DNA of 19,560 bases from Geobacter sp. UBA4074 (GTDB taxonomy: Bacteria > Desulfobacterota > Desulfuromonadia > Geobacterales > Pseudopelobacteraceae). The notes under the pieces were generated by a model. That model was given only the letters and a program-made list of their open reading frames with translations, searched no databases and was not told where the DNA came from. Shown one piece after another: positions 1 to 6,074 of the stretch. The translations under genes and the position numbers were made by a program. Position 1 is the first letter of the stretch. Every line of letters begins with the position of its first letter. The stretch covers positions 1 through 19,560 of the forward strand of contig DFYU01000139.1 of the NCBI GenBank assembly GCA_002383415.1, in the 5' to 3' direction.

Positions 1-275
1 GAGCGCCCCAGGTCGTGCTCCATCAACATGGCCGCCACCGGGCTGTGCTCACGGGGCATCCCGTTTGCCACCAGCGCCTCGAACAGCACATCCTCTTCCT
101 TGGCATGGTGGAAGCGGTCGGCGTACTGACGGATGAAGTCGATGCCATCCAGGTAGAATTGCCAGTTGGTGTACTGACCGGCAGCGGTTTTGGGTGCATT
201 CTGCTCCAGCAGGGCGATCATCCGCAGGATCAGCGTATGTTCATCAACCAGAGTCTGCGTGACGTTGGTTGCCAT
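1..275 (-). CDS. Hemerythrin-like (HHE) domain protein, 3' end beyond the window
   Basis: The first 91 residues are visible and the rest lies off the left edge. Helical segments carry the spaced His/Glu pattern of the hemerythrin HHE family: DEH near residue 13, FHHAKEED in the middle, and MEHD near the visible end. Family members bind a di-iron centre and act in oxygen or nitric-oxide sensing, or in repair of damaged iron clusters. The ATG overlaps the TGA of the iron-sulfur gene upstream by one base (TGATG), and its AGGAGG ribosome site lies inside the last codons of that gene, so translation is probably coupled. The neighbours and an upstream FNR/HcpR-type site suggest a role in nitrosative or oxidative stress; that role is inferred. 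The family call is firm, the function less so. Confidence 0.85.
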   Translation of the reverse strand, partial: MATNVTQTLVDEHTLILRMIALLEQNAPKTAAGQYTNWQFYLDGIDFIRQYADRFHHAKEEDVLFEALVANGMPREHSPVAAMLMEHDLGR

Positions 276-730
276 CAGTTCCTCCTTTCACCATCAACAC
301 CGATGATCACGGTCTCCACCGGCACCTCCCGGCCACTCTGCTTGACCGCCTCGGCCACCATCATCGACAAACCGCGACAGCAGGGCACTTCCATGATGGC
401 CACCGTTACGCTGGGGGTGTTGTTGATCTTGATGATCTGGGCCAGTTTTTCGATATAGGGCGCCGTATCATCCAGCTTGGGGCAAGCGATGGCCAGGGCT
501 TTACCTTTCAGCAGGTCGGCGTGCATACTGCCCATGGCAAAGCCGACGCAATCGGCGCAGACCAGCAGTTTGGCATCCTTGAAGTACGGTGCCGTAGGTG
601 GCAGCAGGTGCAATTGCACCGGCCACTGCCGCAGTTCCGAGGGGGCCTTGATGCTGGTGTTTGTTTCAGTTTCGGTACGTTCAATCACGCGTGCCATGCT
701 GCCGGGGCAGCCACATCCCAGATTTCCCAT
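275..730 (-). CDS. Cysteine-rich iron-sulfur protein related to the C-terminal half of ferredoxin-fused 'GGCPGS' proteins
   Basis: A 151-residue cytoplasmic protein opening with GCGCPGS, followed by LVCADC, AIACPKLD and EVPCCRG, giving about seven cysteines at conserved-looking places. From memory, longer relatives in anaerobes have two [4Fe-4S] ferredoxin motifs ahead of the same GGCPGS segment and often sit beside hybrid cluster protein genes. This copy starts directly at the cysteine-rich segment and has no ferredoxin half. The ATG at 730 has a good AAGGAG site, and no coding sequence for a ferredoxin domain precedes it, because the DUF1858 gene ends two bases upstream. It is the middle gene of a three-gene operon (DUF1858, this, hemerythrin). 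A metal- or cluster-binding redox role is likely; the exact function is unknown. Confidence 0.7.
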   Translation of the reverse strand: MGNLGCGCPGSMARVIERTETETNTSIKAPSELRQWPVQLHLLPPTAPYFKDAKLLVCADCVGFAMGSMHADLLKGKALAIACPKLDDTAPYIEKLAQIIKINNTPSVTVAIMEVPCCRGLSMMVAEAVKQSGREVPVETVIIGVDGERRN

Positions 731-732
731 GA

Positions 733-954
733 TTATGCTCCTTTTGTTTTCAGGTAGTTGTTTATCTCTTGTTCAATCTTTGCTTCATCTTCTTTGGACA
801 GTCCGTGGATCGAGACCACATCCTTCAGCAGGCAGATACCCACCTTGCAGGTAACACAGCCGATGTCGAAGCGGGCGAGGATCTCGCCAATCTCCGGATA
901 GGTGCCAAGTACGTCCTGAATGGCCTGATTGCCGATGTCATTTGCGAATTGCAT
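733..954 (-). CDS. DUF1858 / hybrid-cluster-associated redox disulfide domain protein
   Basis: A 73-residue protein made of one DUF1858-like domain. It has the usual opening (IQDVLGTYPEIGEILARF) followed by CVTCKVGIC, where CxxC is the expected redox-active or metal-binding pair and a third cysteine lies five residues on. The end is a short charged helix. Such proteins are found next to hybrid cluster protein, hemerythrin and ScdA/RIC-type repair genes in anaerobes. The start is supported by AAGGAGG five bases upstream of the ATG. It is the first gene of the operon, two bases from the next gene, and a 14-bp FNR/HcpR-type site lies 56 bp upstream of the start. The domain call is fairly secure; a role in nitric-oxide or oxygen stress is inferred. 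Confidence 0.8.
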   Translation of the reverse strand: MQFANDIGNQAIQDVLGTYPEIGEILARFDIGCVTCKVGICLLKDVVSIHGLSKEDEAKIEQEINNYLKTKGA

Positions 955-981
955 AGCGCCTCCTTGATTGTTGCTGAGTTC

Positions 982-1023
982 AATCTACCGTGGTTGTGAA
1001 ACAAAAAGCATGACGCCGGTCAA
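982..1023 (-). promoter_or_regulatory. Crp/FNR-family (HcpR/DNR-like) site with class II promoter for the DUF1858-FeS-hemerythrin operon
   Basis: Bases 1010-1023 read ATGACgccgGTCAA, an inverted repeat TGAC-N4-GTCA; on the minus strand it is TTGAC-N4-GTCAT. This fits FNR/DNR/HcpR-type sites (TTGAC or TTGAT half-sites with a 4-base spacer). On the minus strand a TAGATT -10 element lies at 987-982. The implied start of transcription near 975 puts the site centre about 41.5 bp upstream, the standard class II activator position. The regulator itself is not in the window. Confidence 0.6.
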
Positions 1024-1025
1024 AT

Positions 1026-1046
1026 AAAAGACAAAATCAGTCTTTT
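1026..1046 (-). terminator. Weak AT-rich hairpin at the end of the cytochrome gene
   Basis: AAAAGAC and GTCTTTT form 7-bp arms around a 7-nt loop and overlap the TGA of the triheme cytochrome gene. On the minus strand the second arm runs into a T-rich stretch. The stem is weak, so it is at most an inefficient terminator separating the cytochrome transcript from the next operon. Confidence 0.25.
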
Positions 1047-1312
1047 GTTTGTTGGTCAGTTGTTTGCCTATGGCAGGGCAGGCAGAGCTCATCAGCCTGG
1101 CGACGTTTCAACAGGCTGTCGCGATCCTTGGGTTGTCCCTTGCCCATCAGCTTTTCGCCCGGCTTGTGGCAACCGAAACAGCCCTGGCCGCGCAGTGCGG
1201 TGTGCATGGCCACCATGGCCGGATTCTTGCTGTGGCAGACCTTGCATTCAAATGCCTCGGCTCGTGATGTAATCAGCAGACAGGTGATCAGGGTGATGAT
1301 AGGGTAACGCAT
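1037..1312 (-). CDS. Small periplasmic triheme cytochrome c
   Basis: A 91-residue protein. Residues 1-20 form a Sec signal peptide ending in SRAEA. The mature part has three CxxCH haem c attachment motifs (CKVCH, CFGCH, CLPCH) plus further histidines as possible axial ligands. The size, about 70 mature residues for three haems, resembles the periplasmic c7-type cytochromes of Geobacter and its relatives, which carry electrons between inner-membrane donors and outer-membrane complexes. The haem spacing does not let me place it in a named subfamily. The ATG has a strong AAGGAGG site. An FNR/HcpR-type site upstream matches the one before the DUF1858 operon, so it may be part of the same stress or anaerobic regulon, perhaps as an electron donor; that is inference. 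Confidence 0.85.
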   Translation of the reverse strand: MRYPIITLITCLLITSRAEAFECKVCHSKNPAMVAMHTALRGQGCFGCHKPGEKLMGKGQPKDRDSLLKRRQADELCLPCHRQTTDQQTKD

Positions 1313-1338
1313 GACTCCTCCTTGGTCGGAATGTCGCT

Positions 1339-1380
1339 ACGCTAGTACGCTCTATCTGGTGGCGCCATGACGACGGTCAA
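1339..1380 (-). promoter_or_regulatory. Second Crp/FNR-family (HcpR/DNR-like) site, upstream of the triheme cytochrome gene
   Basis: Bases 1367-1380 read ATGACgacgGTCAA, identical to the site at 1010-1023 except for one spacer base. It lies 55 bp upstream of the cytochrome start codon, nearly the same distance as the other site from its gene (56 bp). At the matching offset the minus strand has TAGCGT (1344-1339), a poor -10 as expected for an activator-dependent promoter. The predicted transcript start near 1332 leaves a short leader holding the ribosome site. Confidence 0.55.
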
Positions 1381-1428
1381 AAAAAGTTGCAGCTGGAGGG
1401 CGTTTCAGTGGGGTGTGATTGTCAAGGA

Positions 1429-1457
1429 TTGTCTGACTACTGATTGTAAGGTATACA
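1429..1457 (+). promoter_or_regulatory. Possible sigma70-like promoter of the PAS-GGDEF gene
   Basis: TTGTCT (1429-1434), a 17-bp spacer and TATACA (1452-1457) each match the consensus at four of six bases. The implied transcript start falls at about 1464-1465, right at the proposed ATG, so the message could be leaderless. No good Shine-Dalgarno sequence precedes the ATG, which agrees with that. Confidence 0.35.
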
Positions 1458-1464
1458 GACGGGT

Positions 1465-2547
1465 ATGCGTGCTACTGATCGTGAAACATTATCCGCGCTT
1501 GGCAACTACCTGAAGCTGCTCGCCTCAGGGGAGGTGCCCGAACAGGTTCCGGCGGAGCTGGGTTTTGCTGAGGAACTGGGCGCCGTCTGCAGCAGGCTGC
1601 GACAGTATCAGGCAGAGCTGGAGCAGCTCAGGCTGAAGCTGGAGCGGGAGACCGCCTTTGCTCGCGTGCTGCAAAACAGCAAGCAGCTGTACAAGGATAT
1701 CTTTATCAAGTCGGTAACCGGCATCATGATTGTCACCGAGCAGGGCAAGATCCTTGATGCAAACCACGCCGTTGAAACCATGCTGGGCTACAGCATCAAC
1801 GATCTGACCCGTTACAACCTGTCGGATATCTCAATCCCCGATGGTGAGCAGGATGATGATGAGCTGATCAAAGACCTGGTTGAGGGCAGGCGCACCTATT
1901 TTAATATTGAAAAACGGTACGTGCGCAGTGATGGCATCTCGTTGTGGGTCATGCTGACGGTCTTCGCAGTTACCAGTGACTTTGCTACCCCCTACATCAT
2001 CACCATGCTTGAGGATATTTCCGCCCGAAAATCAGCCGAGCTGCATCTGGAACATGTCAGCACCCATGATTCCCTGACCGGTCTGTATAACCGATCTTAT
2101 TTTGATTCAGAATTTAACAGGTTACAGAATGGCCTGCAGGTGCCGGTCAGTATTGTCATTGTTGATGTGGATGGCTTGAAACAGGTGAACGACACAGCCG
2201 GCCATGATGCCGGTGATTATCTGATTGTCAGTGTGGCAAAAGTTCTGAGTGAGGCCCTGGGGGCAGAGGGTACCCTGGCACGGATCGGTGGGGATGAGTT
2301 CTCACTGTTGTTGCCAAAAACCGATGAGGAGGCCGCCCTTCAGGTCATCAGGCGGATCCGCAGCTGTCAGCAACGTTTTAATCAGGCCAACCCCGCCTAT
2401 GCCGTTCATTTTTCGATGGGCGTTGCCACGGCAAACAGGGGTAGTGATATCCCCCAAACCTTCAAGCATGCCGATGCGCAGATGTATGCCGACAAGATGA
2501 TGCGCAAGGCCGGTGAGCAGAAGGGACAGCACGAAGAGAACCCGTAG
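1465..2547 (+). CDS. PAS-GGDEF diguanylate cyclase (soluble)
   Basis: This 360-residue protein has no membrane segment. Residues about 1-70 are helical with a coiled-coil-like stretch (AELEQLRLKLERE), residues 75-190 form a PAS domain (GIMIVTEQGKILDAN, ending in EDISARK), and residues 195-350 form a GGDEF domain. The signature GGDEF is intact at 275-279, and the flanking HDSLTGLYNR and DVDGLKQVND segments are present, so it should make c-di-GMP from two GTP. The inhibitory I-site (RxxD five residues before GGDEF) is replaced by GAEG at 266-269, so product feedback through that site is probably absent. The ligand or redox signal of the PAS domain is unknown. No convincing ribosome site precedes the ATG; a leaderless start is possible. 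Confidence 0.88.
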   Translation: MRATDRETLSALGNYLKLLASGEVPEQVPAELGFAEELGAVCSRLRQYQAELEQLRLKLERETAFARVLQNSKQLYKDIFIKSVTGIMIVTEQGKILDANHAVETMLGYSINDLTRYNLSDISIPDGEQDDDELIKDLVEGRRTYFNIEKRYVRSDGISLWVMLTVFAVTSDFATPYIITMLEDISARKSAELHLEHVSTHDSLTGLYNRSYFDSEFNRLQNGLQVPVSIVIVDVDGLKQVNDTAGHDAGDYLIVSVAKVLSEALGAEGTLARIGGDEFSLLLPKTDEEAALQVIRRIRSCQQRFNQANPAYAVHFSMGVATANRGSDIPQTFKHADAQMYADKMMRKAGEQKGQHEENP

Positions 2548-2576
2548 CGTTTCGCCTTCCCTGCAGCAGCGAATGG

Positions 2577-3218
2577 TTAGTTTTTCCAGGGTAGTCCTCC
2601 CCGTTGTTCCACTGACTCCAGATCAGCCAGGGTATCGATATCTTGCAGCGTCGGCAGCAGCCCAACCGTCAGACTGGCTCGAGCGGCCCGTGTCAGCGTC
2701 AGCTCAAGAACCTGATCAGTGCTCCAGGGGATGTTACTAAAAACTGCCGGCGTGAAGCTTTGACGATTGAAGCCGATCAGACAGTAGCCGCCATCCAGGG
2801 CCGGACCGACTACCAGATCATGATTAGCAAGCATCTGGAAGGCCAGGTGCAGGTAGTTGTGGTCAATGCCGGGGATATCGCTGCCGATCAACACCACCTG
2901 GTGCGTTCTTTCTGTAAACAGTTTACTGAAGGCCGCTGACATCCGTTGGCCGAGATCTGTGCCTTGCTGTGGCAGGCAACGCCATGCAGACGCTACCCAG
3001 TTTGCCGGTAGCTGTTCAGGGCTGGTGCCGTCGTACATCACCACCAGTTGAAAGCCGCTTTGATGTGCCTGATTGATGACAGCCTCGGTCAGACGGCAAT
3101 ACAGTGAACAGGCTGCAACAGCGCCGATGTCTCTGGCAAGGCGGGTCTTGACCCGTCCAGGCACCGGAGGTTTGACAAACAGCGCGATCAGTTTGTCGTT
3201 ACTGTTGGGATGGGTCAT
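2577..3218 (-). CDS. TIGR04282-family (DUF2064) nucleotidyl/glycosyltransferase-like protein
   Basis: About 213 residues. It starts with LIALFVKPPVPGRVKTRLA, the conserved nucleotide-binding opening of the DUF2064/TIGR04282 family, followed by VVMYDGTSPEQ, QQGTDLGQRM, VVLIGSDIPGID and VVGPALDGGYCLIGF, all typical of the family. GSDIPG and DGGY are expected substrate or metal positions. Databases call the family 'rSAM/selenodomain-associated transferase 1' or 'arsenosugar biosynthesis glycosyltransferase', but the reaction is not established for most members. I chose the ATG at 3218, where the family homology begins. It overlaps the 3' end of the dCache-GGDEF gene by 20 bases, so the two are probably translationally coupled. 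Its usual partner, TIGR04283, lies at 5398-6072, on the far side of that gene. Confidence 0.85.
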   Translation of the reverse strand: MTHPNSNDKLIALFVKPPVPGRVKTRLARDIGAVAACSLYCRLTEAVINQAHQSGFQLVVMYDGTSPEQLPANWVASAWRCLPQQGTDLGQRMSAAFSKLFTERTHQVVLIGSDIPGIDHNYLHLAFQMLANHDLVVGPALDGGYCLIGFNRQSFTPAVFSNIPWSTDQVLELTLTRAARASLTVGLLPTLQDIDTLADLESVEQRGGLPWKN

Positions 3219-5226
3219 TGCTCTGCACCACATAGCGGTGCTTGCCCAGCTGTTTTGCCTGATAGAGCGCCTGGTCGGCCCGCAGGCGTGTCTGCTCGAT
3301 GGTTTCGCTGCCATGGGGATCGTGGTGCGCTATGCCGATACTGACGCCGAGCTCAAGCTGCTGGTTGTTGATGGAAAAGGGTTCCTGCATGCTGTCCAGC
3401 ATCCGTTGGGCGACCCCCTCTGCCACGGCACCGTTGCCTTCTTCCACCAGCAGGGCGGCGATGAACTCGTCGCCGCCGATCCGCGCCAGCAGATCCACCT
3501 CGCGCAGGGTGTCCAGCAGACGGCTGGCTGTGATGTATAAGACCTGGTCACCGGCATCGTGTCCGTGGCGGTCGTTGACTGATTTAAAGCCGTCAAGGTC
3601 GATATACAGCAGGGCGATCTGTTGCTGTTCGCGGCGGGCCAGAGCCTGCAGCCAGGTCAGCTTTTCATCAAAGGCGGTCCGGTTGAGCAGCCCGGTCAAC
3701 GAGTCGTGATAGGCCATCCAGCGGACTTTTCGTTCGAGCGCCTGGCGTTCGGTAATGTCGCGAAACACCAACACTGCCCCGTGCACCTCATGCTGGTACT
3801 GTGTCACCCGGTATTCAACCGGAAAGCTGCTGCCATCCTTACGCCGGAACAACTCCCCGCTTATGTCGGCGCTGCCGCCAGTACGACAACAGCGCAATAT
3901 CAGACAGTCATCACTGGCGGTCCGTTCACCTGCAGCATTGAGGTGGCAGAACAGGTCATGGATATTCCGTCCACTCATCTCTTCGATCGACCAGCCGGTC
4001 AGTTGTTCGGCTGCTCGATTGGCAAAGGTCATGCAGCCCTGCTGATCGAGTCCTATGATGCCGTCGCCGGCCGAATGAAGGATGGTGGTATTTTTTTCAG
4101 CCAGTTCGGTTAGTTTGGCAGTTTGTTCATCGATGGTTTTTTGCAACTGACGACAGGAAAAGCGAAACAGCATGATCAACAACAACTCAAACAGCAGAAA
4201 GCTGCCGATGGCGTAGATGATGATAAAGAGGTGGTCGTTGCGGTGGGCGGTATAACGGCTGGTTATGTCGCTCCAGAGCAGGATGGAGCCGACCGGGTCA
4301 GGGTGTCCGTCGCGCAGGCCCTTATAGTTAAACAGGGGGAAACGGGTGATCGCAAAGGTCTGCCCGCTGTCATGCAGCACGTAGGTGTTGTGGGCGCCGC
4401 GATAGCTGTTCTTGAATGATGGACTGCGCAGCAGCCGTATGACTTCGGGCCGCGATGATGCCTCGATATAGCAGCTGTCCGGTGCGTCTGCCGCCCCTCC
4501 GAGCATGTTGCGCTTGATAAACTCCTGCCACATGTTTTGATCAACCTGGTCACGGTTGAGCAGCACGGCTGCTCCGCGACCGGTGCGGTTATCCAGAGTC
4601 TTCAGAACCGGATCAAAGGAGGTTCCGACCTCAAGGGCACCGAGAAATTCACGTTGCTTTTCATCGCCCGATGACCAGACCGGTACCACCCCGCGCAGTC
4701 CGGAATATATCCGCCCGGTTTCAAAGCCTGAGCGGGGCTTGTGGTCACGGTTGACATCTACGATCGTATGGCGCACCTGGTCCATCCGGTCGCCAAACTT
4801 GTCCGGTTGATGCACCCGCAGGAAACTGAGTGCTCCAGGTCCAAGCTGAAAGTGCAATTGACGGGCGCCATAATCGCGCATCTGTCTCTGCCACATCGGC
4901 AGCACCAGCTGCAACAGTTGCTGACGAGCCGCTGCAGCTCTGGGACCGCCTGCGCCACCACCTTCTTGGGCTACGGCATGCTTGCCGGCCTGAAAGAGTT
5001 GTTGCACTCGCTGATCTTCGGCAATCACGGTAGCCAGCTGCAGCATGTTGTGGAAGGTGGTTTCGAGGGTGACATCGAGGGCGGCCTGGAGGGTCCGCCC
5101 TTCAACCGCCAGCGAATCCTTGAGTTGCAGATTGGTCCGTCGCCACTCAAGCGCGACGAACAGGACGTTCAGCGTCAGCAGCAAAAGCGTCAGCAGTATG
5201 AAGATGATACGTTTGTTTCTGAGCAT
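3199..5226 (-). CDS. Membrane dCache-PAS-GGDEF diguanylate cyclase
   Basis: A 675-residue membrane sensor. TM1 is at about 5-27. A periplasmic region of about 300 residues (40-325) resembles a double-Cache sensor (LHFQLGPGALSFLRVHQP, then DHKPRSGFETGRIYSGLRGVVPV). TM2 is at 332-354, a PAS domain at 378-495 (GIIGLDQQGCMTFAN, ending in FRDITERQ) and a GGDEF domain at 500-660. The signature GGDEF is intact at 584-588 and an I-site REVD lies at 575-578, so it should be an active cyclase with product inhibition. The Cache ligand cannot be told from sequence; small organic acids or amino acids are common in the superfamily. There is no clear Shine-Dalgarno before the ATG. It has its own candidate promoter and sits between two transferase genes that are usually neighbours. 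Confidence 0.88.
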   Translation of the reverse strand: MLRNKRIIFILLTLLLLTLNVLFVALEWRRTNLQLKDSLAVEGRTLQAALDVTLETTFHNMLQLATVIAEDQRVQQLFQAGKHAVAQEGGGAGGPRAAAARQQLLQLVLPMWQRQMRDYGARQLHFQLGPGALSFLRVHQPDKFGDRMDQVRHTIVDVNRDHKPRSGFETGRIYSGLRGVVPVWSSGDEKQREFLGALEVGTSFDPVLKTLDNRTGRGAAVLLNRDQVDQNMWQEFIKRNMLGGAADAPDSCYIEASSRPEVIRLLRSPSFKNSYRGAHNTYVLHDSGQTFAITRFPLFNYKGLRDGHPDPVGSILLWSDITSRYTAHRNDHLFIIIYAIGSFLLFELLLIMLFRFSCRQLQKTIDEQTAKLTELAEKNTTILHSAGDGIIGLDQQGCMTFANRAAEQLTGWSIEEMSGRNIHDLFCHLNAAGERTASDDCLILRCCRTGGSADISGELFRRKDGSSFPVEYRVTQYQHEVHGAVLVFRDITERQALERKVRWMAYHDSLTGLLNRTAFDEKLTWLQALARREQQQIALLYIDLDGFKSVNDRHGHDAGDQVLYITASRLLDTLREVDLLARIGGDEFIAALLVEEGNGAVAEGVAQRMLDSMQEPFSINNQQLELGVSIGIAHHDPHGSETIEQTRLRADQALYQAKQLGKHRYVVQSNDPSQQ

Positions 5227-5293
5227 GAGTTTATGATAATCCGACGGTTTAAGGTCAAATGGGATGCTAAAAATCCTGTTTGGGTCAAGCTAC

Positions 5294-5322
5294 GTTGTAT
5301 GTATACAATATATTTTTGTCAA
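5294..5322 (-). promoter_or_regulatory. Candidate promoter with overlapping palindrome, upstream of the dCache-GGDEF gene
   Basis: On the minus strand, a perfect -35 TTGACA (5322-5317), a 17-bp spacer and a TACAAC -10 (5299-5294, four of six matches) form a plausible sigma70 promoter. A perfect palindrome TTGTATgtATACAA at 5295-5308 covers the -10 and could be an operator. The transcript leader would be about 60 nt. The rest of the 171-bp gap (5227-5397) shows nothing else I can name. Confidence 0.5.
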
Positions 5323-5397
5323 TGCAATTGAAGGGATAATAATTAAATCGCGGTGATGCGGAAAAGTGGATGGATCTACTGTGATAGTTATGCGTGT

Positions 5398-6072
5398 TTA
5401 ATGGTAGTGCTGTACAAGCGTTTCAGGGCTGAGACCGCAACGATAGCGCAACAGCAGCCACCAGTTGTGCAGCGTACGTCGGATAACGCCGTCTTTTTGC
5501 CAGCGACGAGCTGATGTCTGCACGCGTGTCGGCAGCAGCATGAAGCGGTGCCCCGAATGTTTCAATCGATCACAGAGCGCAACATCCTCCATGAGCGGAA
5601 GTGGAGGGATGCCGCCAATCTGTTGGAGTGCCGATCTCGTCACAAAGATAGCCTGATCGCCGTAAGGCAGGGTAAATAGATTGCAGCGCAGATCAACGCT
5701 GCGCTCAATGATGCGATAAGCCAGACCAGGGGCGTCGATACCCAGCCGAAAGGCGCCCCAGACGGCGCCGCTTTGAAGCGCCGTCTGAATGGCCTGGAAG
5801 GCATGGTCAGGTAGCAGTGTATCGGCGTGCAGCATCAGGATAGTATCACCGGTAGCTACGGCAGCACCGGCGGCCAGTTGGTTGCCACGGCCAGCCGGGG
5901 CTGTCAGCTGGATAACGGACGGATTAGTGATGACGTGCAGGGTGGAGCCGGCAGGGTCGCCATCCACCACAATAATCTCTGCCCTGGAGGCCTGGCGGCG
6001 TACCGCAGCTATGGTCCGGTTGATCCGCTGCTGTTCCTGCAGGACCGGGATGATCACGGAGAGCTGCAGCAT
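5398..6072 (-). CDS. TIGR04283-family glycosyltransferase (GT-A fold)
   Basis: A 224-residue GT2-like enzyme. It opens with LSVIIPVLQEQQRI, followed by EIIVVDGDPAGST, APAGRGNQLAAGAAVATGD, MLHADTLLP (the DxD-like element is HAD), PYGDQAIFV, PPLPLMEDVALCDRLK and TSARRW near the end. Together these are diagnostic for TIGR04283, 'rSAM/selenodomain-associated transferase 2' or 'arsenosugar biosynthesis glycosyltransferase'. The family likely moves a sugar from a nucleotide sugar, but the acceptor is uncertain, and no ArsM or ArsS gene is in this window to back an arsenosugar role. The ATG lies two bases after the TGA of the radical SAM gene without its own ribosome site, so it appears coupled to that gene. 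It is the last gene of the long minus-strand run. Confidence 0.88.
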   Translation of the reverse strand: MLQLSVIIPVLQEQQRINRTIAAVRRQASRAEIIVVDGDPAGSTLHVITNPSVIQLTAPAGRGNQLAAGAAVATGDTILMLHADTLLPDHAFQAIQTALQSGAVWGAFRLGIDAPGLAYRIIERSVDLRCNLFTLPYGDQAIFVTRSALQQIGGIPPLPLMEDVALCDRLKHSGHRFMLLPTRVQTSARRWQKDGVIRRTLHNWWLLLRYRCGLSPETLVQHYH

Positions 6073-6074
6073 GG

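Noticed and set aside
1403..1408. The FNR/HcpR-type site at 1367-1380 also activating the divergent PAS-GGDEF gene
   Set aside because: At the class II offset on the plus strand the sequence is TTTCAG, not a -10, and a separate promoter-like pair lies further downstream.
3218..3314. A 32-codon N-terminal extension of the TIGR04282 protein
   Set aside because: The extension overlaps the cyclase's conserved C-terminus, is unlike the family, and homology starts at the ATG at 3218.
2577..6072. An arsenosugar biosynthesis pathway, from the TIGR04282/TIGR04283 family names
   Set aside because: No ArsM methyltransferase or ArsS radical SAM gene is present; the radical SAM protein here is BioB-like and differs from ArsS. 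The family names alone do not show the pathway.
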